64,000 nt of DNA from Blautia schinkii. Its GTDB lineage: Bacteria > Bacillota > Clostridia > Lachnospirales > Lachnospiraceae. The stretch's first letter is position 1. Each line of letters begins with the position of its first letter. A program made the translations under genes and the position numbers. The notes beneath the pieces are model-generated. The model was not told the origin of the DNA. It did no database searches and worked only from the letters and a program-made list of their open reading frames with translations. The stretch lies in the NCBI RefSeq assembly GCF_013304825.1, contig NZ_JAAWUO010000010.1, positions 62,001 through 126,000 on the forward strand, in the 5' to 3' direction. Positions 45,422 to 52,413 of this stretch are shown in pieces.

Positions 45422-47446
45422 TTATGAATAACATTCTGCTCCATTGTATACTTCACCTCGTACTCTGTGTCCCGGTGATATTTCCAGCCAGTTTTCTTCC
45501 TGACTCTGTATCTCATTGTATTCGATCAGTGCATGTCCACGCTCTGACACCGGATCCGGAACATGTATTGCCGAAAGCAAAGATCTTGTATATGGATGAC
45601 ACGGATTTCCAAAAAGCTCCTCCGTTGGTGCCATCTCAACCAATTTCCCGTTTTTCATTACACCAACTGTATCACTCAAAAACCGCACCATCGACAGATC
45701 ATGGGCGATAAACAGAAATGAAAACTTCTTTTCTTTCTGAAGCTTTTTAAACAGCATAACGATCTGCGCCTGAATGGAAATATCCAGAGAGGCAATTGGT
45801 TCGTCTGCAATAATAAGGCGTGGCTCCATAAGAAGGCTTCTTCCGATCGCCACTCTCTGTCTCTGGCCTCCGGAAAGCTCTCCGGGTCTTTTGGAAAGGA
45901 TGCTTTCATCCAGTCCGGTTTCTTTCAGAATTTCCTGAAGCTTATTTTCCAGAAGCTCCCGATCCCTGATCCTTCGGCTGATCTTTATCGGTTCCAGCAT
46001 GATCTGCCGGATGTTCATTCTTGGATTTAAAGCCGCACCAGAATCCTGAAAAATCATCTGGATTTCTCCCTGCATCCGTTTTCTGATATCGTTGTCACCT
46101 GTTCGCCTCAGTCCGAAAGGACTTTTTTTATCCGAAAGCTTCTCTCCCCTGTAAAAGAGTTCTCCACCTGTGGGGTGATAAATTCCAGCCAGGGTTCTGG
46201 CTGTTGTGGATTTTCCGCATCCGGTCTCGCCAACCAGTGCCATGATCTCGCCTTCCCGGATTTCAAAAGAAACATCATCTACTGCCCGTATAGTATAATC
46301 TGAACGAACCCGGAAGTATTGTTTCAGATTTTTAGCTTCTATCAGTATTTCCTTCTGCGCATAATCTTTTCTTTTTAAATCAGGCGTTGCTTTTTCCCAT
46401 GTCCGGTTATCCTGACTACAGGCGCAAGGCTCCTGCTGCCTTTTTTTCAGAAATGAAGGTTTTTCTACTTTCGGAGCTCTTTCATCCAACAGCCATGTCG
46501 CAGCATAATGAGTTTCACTGACCTTAAACATCGGCGGCTCTTTTTCATAATCAATGGCAAGTGCCTGAGAATTCCGGACAGCAAAAGCATCCCCCTGTGG
46601 GGGATTCAGAAGTGATGGCGGCATTCCCGGAATAGGATTCAACACACCTTTTTCATTTGTAAAAAATGGAAGGGAAGAAAGAAGTCCCCATGTATACGGA
46701 TGTCTTGGATCATAATAAACTTCTTCTGCTGTTCCGATCTCAACGATCTTTCCTGCATACATTACGGCAACCCTGTCTGCGATCCTTGCAACAGCTCCCA
46801 GATCATGTGATACAAATACGATGCTGACTCCTGTTTTTTCCCGAATTTCCAGAAGCAGATCCAGGATTTTGGCTTCCACAGTTACATCCAGAGCTGTGGT
46901 AGCTTCATCCGCAAACAAAATCTGTGGATTACATGCCAGCGCAATAGCAAGAACACATCTCTGTCTCATTCCGCCTGAAAAAAAATGAGGTTGAAGTCCG
47001 TATCGCTGCTCTGCATCTGAAATGCCTACCAGCTTCAGCATTTCTATCGCTTTCTTTTCAGCATCACCTCTGGATACCTTCTGATTTTTGATGATCGCTT
47101 CTGTGATCTGTTTTCCGACAGGGATCGTAGGATTCAGAGTCAGCATAGGATCCTGAAACACCATACTTACCTTGCTTCCGCACAGCTTCTCCATCTTTTT
47201 TCTTTTATAATCTGTAATGTTTTCTCCGCACAGCCGGATTTCTCCATTTTTCACCCTGGCATTTGGCGGCAGCAGTTTCATCACACTGCGGCACATCACT
47301 GTTTTTCCGCATCCGGATTCACCTACGATACAAAGAATCTCTCCTTTTTTCACAGAAAGATCCACATTCTGGACGGCCTGTACCTCGCCGTCCGGTGTGT
47401 CAAAGCTTACCGAATAGTTTTTTAATTCCAAAACGGTTTCCTGCAT
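45422..47446 (-). CDS. Fused double ATPase of the first ABC importer (DppD-DppF-like)
   Basis: The 674-residue protein joins two peptide-transport ATPases. Domain one has GESGCGKT, FSGGMRQRC and ADEATTALD; domain two has GETGCGKST, LSGGQRQRV and ADEPIASLD. The linker corresponds to the oligopeptide C-terminal domain but has lost its conserved cysteines (PPQGDAFAVRN instead of PPxGCxFxxRC). ATG 47446 follows AAGGG; an in-frame start at 47482 would overlap the upstream gene. An internal perfect palindrome, ATCCCCCTGTGGGGGAT, lies at 46,589-46,605. Confidence 0.92.
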   Translation of the reverse strand: MQETVLELKNYSVSFDTPDGEVQAVQNVDLSVKKGEILCIVGESGCGKTVMCRSVMKLLPPNARVKNGEIRLCGENITDYKRKKMEKLCGSKVSMVFQDPMLTLNPTIPVGKQITEAIIKNQKVSRGDAEKKAIEMLKLVGISDAEQRYGLQPHFFSGGMRQRCVLAIALACNPQILFADEATTALDVTVEAKILDLLLEIREKTGVSIVFVSHDLGAVARIADRVAVMYAGKIVEIGTAEEVYYDPRHPYTWGLLSSLPFFTNEKGVLNPIPGMPPSLLNPPQGDAFAVRNSQALAIDYEKEPPMFKVSETHYAATWLLDERAPKVEKPSFLKKRQQEPCACSQDNRTWEKATPDLKRKDYAQKEILIEAKNLKQYFRVRSDYTIRAVDDVSFEIREGEIMALVGETGCGKSTTARTLAGIYHPTGGELFYRGEKLSDKKSPFGLRRTGDNDIRKRMQGEIQMIFQDSGAALNPRMNIRQIMLEPIKISRRIRDRELLENKLQEILKETGLDESILSKRPGELSGGQRQRVAIGRSLLMEPRLIIADEPIASLDISIQAQIVMLFKKLQKEKKFSFLFIAHDLSMVRFLSDTVGVMKNGKLVEMAPTEELFGNPCHPYTRSLLSAIHVPDPVSERGHALIEYNEIQSQEENWLEISPGHRVRGEVYNGAECYS

Positions 47447-47456
47447 ATTTTTTCCC

Positions 47457-49058
47457 TTATTTTGTAATAGTCCAGTCTTCAATATTCCACATAACGCCTA
47501 CGGAATGATGTCCGAGAACACGTGTGGTATCCAGTCCGGAAATTCCGGAAACACCTACATAATCACCCTGAAGATAAGCTACCAGAAGAATTCCAGGTGC
47601 CTGCGCATAAGCCTTTTCAAACTCACCGTAGGATTTTTTTCGTGCTTCCTCTGTTTCACCGTGACGTCCTTCTTCAAGATATTTGTCGACATCTGCATTG
47701 GAATAATGCATATTGTTTCCACTTGCATCTGTCACAAAATTTACATATGCCATATCCGGATCAAACTGTGTTGAATAGCCTGCAAGGAATCCATTATATC
47801 CTGCATCCCAGTCAAATTTTGTCACCAGTTTTACTTCCATCTCCACGCCAGCCTGTTTCAGCATATCTGACATAACATTGGCAATATCCACACGCTCCTC
47901 TTCATAGTCACGGACCTGAATAGTGAAATGGAATTTCTGCCCGTTTCTCTCATAGATGCCATCATCACCTTTTTTCCAGCCAAGCTCTTCCATCTTCTTT
48001 GCAAAAGTATCCAGATCATAGGAATAAATATTTGCTTCTTTGTCAGTTCCAAGAGGATTTCTCTGGATCGGGCTGTACGCCGGCTCTCCCTGACCTGCCA
48101 GAACACCTGCGATAATGGAATCTTTATCCAGTGCATAGTTCAGAACGCCAATGGAATCTCCGTTTTCTTTCCAGAAATCCGTGCTCATATCCATGGCAGC
48201 TCCACGGTAATCTGCTGTTGTGAACTCCCAGTAATTATATCCGTCCTTGTCCTTAAACTGGGAAGCATAGTTGGAATTCAGCCATGCAAGATCAGCTTCT
48301 CCGGACTGGAGCATAGTTGCCTTGGTAGTCTCATCAGATACGGTACGGTATACTACTGTTTCAATATTCGGAACTTTTCCATAGTAGTCTTCATTTCGTT
48401 TCAATGTGATCATTCCACCTGTGGCATCCCAGTCTTCGAATTTATAACGTCCTGTTCCTACCGGATTCTGGTTAAAAGATGTTGTATTTATATCTTCACC
48501 TTCAAGAAGATGCTCCGGAAGGATTCCCATGGTAAAATAATCCAGCATTGCCGCATCATACTGGTCAAGGGTGAATACTACGGTCTTATCATCCGGTGCC
48601 TCGATATCTGTGATATCCTGATAATTGCTGGTAATGCTTGCACCCAGAGTTTCATCCTCTGTAAGCTCTTTGTAAGTATATACAACATCTTCAGCATTAA
48701 AAGCTTCTCCGTCATGCCACTTCACACCATCACGAAGTTTAAAAGTATAAGTATTGGTATCTTTATCAAAGGTATAGCTCTCTGCAAGATCCTCTACAGG
48801 TTTTCCATTTGCATCATATTTCATCAGACCGGAAAAAATAAGATCCGGAAGCTCATCATGATTGTTCAGAAGCGGATTGATCGTACTTTCCGACTCTCCT
48901 GCATAAACCAGTGTTTTGTTTTCTTCTGCTGCAAATGCAGTTACTGTTCCCCCTGTTACAGCTCCTGTACATACTGCTGTCACTGCCGCAAGCGTTACTG
49001 CTGCACATTTCTTTCCGTAACTGTTCCTTGTTCTCTTTTTCATTTTTGTTTTCCTCAT
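47457..49058 (-). CDS. DppA-family substrate-binding protein, first importer
   Basis: The 533-residue SBP_bac_5 protein starts with a long basic n-region and a signal peptide ending about TAFAAEE. A Cys occurs in the hydrophobic part (TAVC) but the surrounding residues do not make a good lipobox. The body has LRDGVKWHDGEAFNAEDVVYTY and NPVGTGRYKFEDW, typical of the family. Distinct from the second importer's binding protein, so the two systems may take different ligands. It lies between the permeases and the fused ATPase. Confidence 0.9.
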   Translation of the reverse strand: MRKTKMKKRTRNSYGKKCAAVTLAAVTAVCTGAVTGGTVTAFAAEENKTLVYAGESESTINPLLNNHDELPDLIFSGLMKYDANGKPVEDLAESYTFDKDTNTYTFKLRDGVKWHDGEAFNAEDVVYTYKELTEDETLGASITSNYQDITDIEAPDDKTVVFTLDQYDAAMLDYFTMGILPEHLLEGEDINTTSFNQNPVGTGRYKFEDWDATGGMITLKRNEDYYGKVPNIETVVYRTVSDETTKATMLQSGEADLAWLNSNYASQFKDKDGYNYWEFTTADYRGAAMDMSTDFWKENGDSIGVLNYALDKDSIIAGVLAGQGEPAYSPIQRNPLGTDKEANIYSYDLDTFAKKMEELGWKKGDDGIYERNGQKFHFTIQVRDYEEERVDIANVMSDMLKQAGVEMEVKLVTKFDWDAGYNGFLAGYSTQFDPDMAYVNFVTDASGNNMHYSNADVDKYLEEGRHGETEEARKKSYGEFEKAYAQAPGILLVAYLQGDYVGVSGISGLDTTRVLGHHSVGVMWNIEDWTITK

Positions 49059-49149
49059 CTTTCCTTATTTTCGAACCGGTTATCCACACTTCGTCTGGCT
49101 TTATCCATATCCTGTCAGATACCGGCACCATTCCACATATCATTTTCCA

Positions 49150-50067
49150 TCAGAGATTGCTGTATTTATTATTCACTTCGCTTCTTACAAAGCTTCCCAC
49201 ATTGGTAATACACATCAGAGTAACCACCAGAAAAACTCCCGGTATCACGATCACCCACCAGGTATTCATGATCAGTGCTTTATTAGCCAGGGAAAGCATG
49301 CTTCCCCAGGAAACTACATCTGCCGGAAGTCCCAGTCCCAGAAAGCTTAAAGTAGATTCCATAGTGATACAGCTGCTGACAGATGAGATCACCACAAACA
49401 TGATCGCTGAAACAAAATTCGGTATCAGATGATAATACATCACATATCCAAAGCCTCCTCCGCAGAGTCTTGCATACATCACATAATCGCTGTTCCGTAT
49501 CTGCCGCACTTCACTTCTTACGATACGGGCCAGTGCAAACCATCCGGTAATACCAATGATAACGGAAATGCTGATCACATCATCTGCCTGAAAAACAGCA
49601 GATAAGATCAGTATCATAAGAAGTGTCGGAATGCTTCCACACATTTCCGTAAATCGCATCAGAACCGAATCAACCTTTGGTCCTGCCGTTCCGCTGATGC
49701 ATCCGTAGGTAACACCGATCACAGTAATGATCGCTGCTCCTGAAATTCCGATCACCAGAGATACTCTTCCTCCATACCAGATCAGGGAGTAGATATCTCT
49801 TCCAAGAGAATCCGTTCCAAAAATAAATTCCCTTCCAGGCGGTGTATTCAGATTCCGGAGATAAAATCCTGAAGGATCATGATTTGCTACAAGATTCGCA
49901 AATACACATCCCAACACAACTATCAGCAGCAGAATCATGGAGAAAACCGGTTTTCCCTTCAGCTTTTCCCTGAATGTTTTCTTTCTTTTTTGAACTTCAT
50001 ACGTTTTCCACCCAGGACCTACCACCTGGAAAAGCTCTTCTTCGGAAATCATACTGTTATCTACCAT
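49150..50067 (-). CDS. ABC importer permease (DppC-like), first importer
   Basis: The 305-residue permease has an N-terminal oligopeptide-permease segment (KLKGKPVFSMILLLIVVLGC), the FGTDSLGRDIYS motif and an EAA loop near YARLCGGG. Its start overlaps the stop of the partner permease by seven bases, with GAGGTGAG as ribosome site inside that gene. Confidence 0.92.
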   Translation of the reverse strand: MVDNSMISEEELFQVVGPGWKTYEVQKRKKTFREKLKGKPVFSMILLLIVVLGCVFANLVANHDPSGFYLRNLNTPPGREFIFGTDSLGRDIYSLIWYGGRVSLVIGISGAAIITVIGVTYGCISGTAGPKVDSVLMRFTEMCGSIPTLLMILILSAVFQADDVISISVIIGITGWFALARIVRSEVRQIRNSDYVMYARLCGGGFGYVMYYHLIPNFVSAIMFVVISSVSSCITMESTLSFLGLGLPADVVSWGSMLSLANKALIMNTWWVIVIPGVFLVVTLMCITNVGSFVRSEVNNKYSNL

Positions 50068-51053
50068 ACTCTCACCTCTGAATCCTTCATTCTCGGATCA
50101 ATCTCCTCATTAACAGTCTGTGCAATAAAACTGCTTAAAAATACGATAAAGCCCGTGATCAGCACATCTACCATCAGAAGATTATAGTCATGATATTTGG
50201 CAGATTCCACTGCCAGATTTCCAATACCTGCATAATTGAATACTGCCTCGACCGTCACTGTTCCACCGGTTACGTGAGGGACTGAAACCGCCATAATACT
50301 TACAATGGTAGGCATTACATTTCTGAGACAGTGTTTCCACAGAATTTTTCTTTTGGAAAGCCCTTTGGCCCTGGCAAGCAATACGTAATCTTTCCGCACC
50401 TCATCCAGAAATTTGTTTCGTATCATATATGCGTAATACCACAGATGACTTAAGATCATAACCACAAGCGGAAGTACCATATGTCTGATACGATTGCCAA
50501 TGCTGTCTGCCATTCCGACATCATAAGCGCCACTGCTCGGAAACCATCCCAGATTTATGCTGAAGATCAGTATCAGTACCACCCCCAGCCAGAAAGCCGG
50601 CACATAAAAGGCTACTGTTCCTATCTTACAGATCAGACGGTCGATCCACTGATCTTCATGAAGAGTACAGAATATTGCGATCAGGATTGCCAGCGTAAAG
50701 ATCACTACATAGGCGACTCCCCCCAATACCAGAGTATTCCCGATCAGCGGTTTTATCACATTCATGACCGGCTGCCTGTACTTCAAGGACAGTCCGAACT
50801 CTCCATGAACTGCATTGGTGAGCCATTTTACATATTGTACTGCGATTCCCTGATCAAGTCCCAGCCTTGTCCTGGCAGCAGCTATCTCTTCACTGGTCAT
50901 CATCTCAAGAGAATCCCCGTAAAAGGACTGCAGAGGATCTCCCGGCGCAAGTCTTGCCATCCAGAAAACCACGACAGACAGCAGAAACATAACTACTGCA
51001 AACAAAATGATCCGTTTCAGGATCCGGGCACCTATCTTATTTTCTTTGTTCAT
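50061..51053 (-). CDS. ABC importer permease (DppB-like), first importer
   Basis: The protein of about 330 residues has a first helix preceded by RILKRIILFAVVMFLLSVVV, the loop APGDPLQSFYGDS and an EAA motif in LLARAKGLSKRKI. ATG 51053 with AAAGGGAAATT upstream is preferred to an in-frame start at 51155 that would add a repeat-derived 34 residues. First gene of the first importer operon (B, C, A, DF). Confidence 0.9.
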   Translation of the reverse strand: MNKENKIGARILKRIILFAVVMFLLSVVVFWMARLAPGDPLQSFYGDSLEMMTSEEIAAARTRLGLDQGIAVQYVKWLTNAVHGEFGLSLKYRQPVMNVIKPLIGNTLVLGGVAYVVIFTLAILIAIFCTLHEDQWIDRLICKIGTVAFYVPAFWLGVVLILIFSINLGWFPSSGAYDVGMADSIGNRIRHMVLPLVVMILSHLWYYAYMIRNKFLDEVRKDYVLLARAKGLSKRKILWKHCLRNVMPTIVSIMAVSVPHVTGGTVTVEAVFNYAGIGNLAVESAKYHDYNLLMVDVLITGFIVFLSSFIAQTVNEEIDPRMKDSEVRVW

Positions 51054-51110
51054 AATTTCCCTTTCCCACGTCCCATTACTTACATGCGAGACAGATATTC
51101 GCATTCCATT

Positions 51111-51198
51111 CTGCTGCATGCTCATGAACGCAATCGCTTTGCGATTTGCGTTCATATTTCAAAAGCAGTTATGGTATCAAAAACCATAACTGCTTTTG
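51111..51198 (-). repeat. REP-like palindrome, copy 3, with adjoining hairpin
   Basis: On the minus strand a perfect 16-base stem CAAAAGCAGTTATGGT/ACCATAACTGCTTTTG is followed by ATGAACGCAAATCGC/GCGATTGCGTTCAT, then GAGCATGCAG. It lies in the leader of the first importer operon. The second part matches copies 1 and 2 near lrgAB. Confidence 0.75.
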
Positions 51199-51334
51199 AA
51201 AGGGTCGTGTTATTATTCGACAAAACATTTGCATGCACAAACAGGAGTGCGCGGAGGTTGTGTGCATTACAGTGTTTAATATGCAGCACGCGGATTGTGC
51301 TGTTGATATTATTTTATCATCTAATGATATTTGA

Positions 51335-51354
51335 ACAACCCCGGTATGGGGATA
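51335..51354. promoter_or_regulatory. Shared operator, copy ii (upstream of first importer)
   Basis: ACAACCCCGGTATGGGGATA on the plus strand. On the minus strand it abuts a possible promoter, TTGTTC-16-TAAAAT, with a start near 51,304. The transcript would have a long leader (about 250 bases) containing the REP-like copy 3. Matches copies i and iii. Confidence 0.7.
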
Positions 51355-51417
51355 TTGGGTCAGTCGGGTTTGGCATAGATGTGCATTCCAATTTTCTTAT
51401 TCCATACCGTTAAACAC

Positions 51418-51480
51418 AAAACAGCCGGCATCTTCCTGCAGCAGAATCTTATTCTGCACAGAAAAATCCCGGCTGGTCTT
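51418..51480 (-). terminator. Terminator after the LysR gene
   Basis: CAGCCGG/CCGGCTG closes a stem enclosing a second hairpin GCAGAAT/ATTCTGC; on the minus strand TTTTGTGTTT follows. Confidence 0.7.
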
Positions 51481-51509
51481 TTCTTTATTTTTATTGCAGC
51501 TTATAACGT

Positions 51510-52409
51510 TTAAAATCTTCCCTTTACAAATTCCAGGAAATCTTTTCCCTGGTCACTAAGTGTCTCACCTCGTCTTCTGATACATCCATAAACAAGTCTC
51601 TGGCCTTCTCCCGGAAATGTATACTTCACTCTGGAATACCCGGGATCACGACCTGAAAGATCCGCTCCACTTATATTGCACAGCTCGCCGGAACCCAGAA
51701 GACGTTCTACGATATAGTCACTGTTGGTCACCACTACCATCTCTGCTTCCACTGCGGAATGTCCGTTTTCCCCCACAAGATTCCGATAATTATCCGATGA
51801 AAATTCATCCGGGAATCTCTGTATCAGTCTCAGCTGGGACATCTTAAACTCTCCCACCTCTGACACTGAATTTTTTTCCCCGGTATATATATTTACCTCC
51901 GTCTCAGTCAGTGGTTCAAATTCCAGATAATTCCGTAACAGAAAATACTGAAAGGCTGCCAGCTGGTTCTGCATCACATAAGCGAAGCCCATATCATCCT
52001 GGCGCGATTTCACTCTTCTTACGATCTCATGTGTATCTGCTGCATAAACCTGATAATGGAGATCGTCCTTTTTGTGTGTTTCATAATATTCTACAAAAGT
52101 ATCCGCAAACCAGGAACTGGGATGAAAGCATACACTCAGACTGCTTTTTGCAAGAGGCTGCTGCTGCATTTCCAATTCATTCATATTTTCCAGGATCTTC
52201 TGCACATGACCATATGCACGCTCTCCCTCCGGAGTCAGCTCGATACCTTTTGCATGGCGGACAAACAGCTGAGTCCGCATGTCATCCTCCATGGAGCGGA
52301 TCACCTTGCTTACATTGGACTGGGTGGTAAAAAGTATCTCTGCAGCCTGGCTGAAAGAACCTGTTTTGGCACAGGCTGCAAAATACTGAATCTGTTTGAT
52401 ATTCAGCAT
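51510..52409 (-). CDS. LysR-type transcriptional regulator of the importer locus
   Basis: The 299-residue protein has the LysR winged helix (MLNIKQIQYFAACAKTGSFS, then AAEILFTTQSNVSKVIRSME) and an effector domain from about residue 85 with a less typical sequence. ATG 52409 starts four bases after the stop of the methyltransferase-hydrolase gene, so the two form an operon. It is the best candidate to bind the motif found upstream of this operon and both importer operons. The coinducer is unknown. Confidence 0.92.
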   Translation of the reverse strand: MLNIKQIQYFAACAKTGSFSQAAEILFTTQSNVSKVIRSMEDDMRTQLFVRHAKGIELTPEGERAYGHVQKILENMNELEMQQQPLAKSSLSVCFHPSSWFADTFVEYYETHKKDDLHYQVYAADTHEIVRRVKSRQDDMGFAYVMQNQLAAFQYFLLRNYLEFEPLTETEVNIYTGEKNSVSEVGEFKMSQLRLIQRFPDEFSSDNYRNLVGENGHSAVEAEMVVVTNSDYIVERLLGSGELCNISGADLSGRDPGYSRVKYTFPGEGQRLVYGCIRRRGETLSDQGKDFLEFVKGRF

Positions 52410-52413
52410 ATTT

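Noticed and set aside
45422..47446. Frameshift or artificial fusion of two ATPase genes
   Set aside because: The frame is continuous through a normal linker that corresponds to the family C-terminal region, and fused forms are known in this family.
47928..49208. Long plus-strand open frame of about 426 codons
   Set aside because: It lies opposite the substrate-binding protein gene, has no family motifs and no ribosome site; it is an antisense shadow produced by codon bias.
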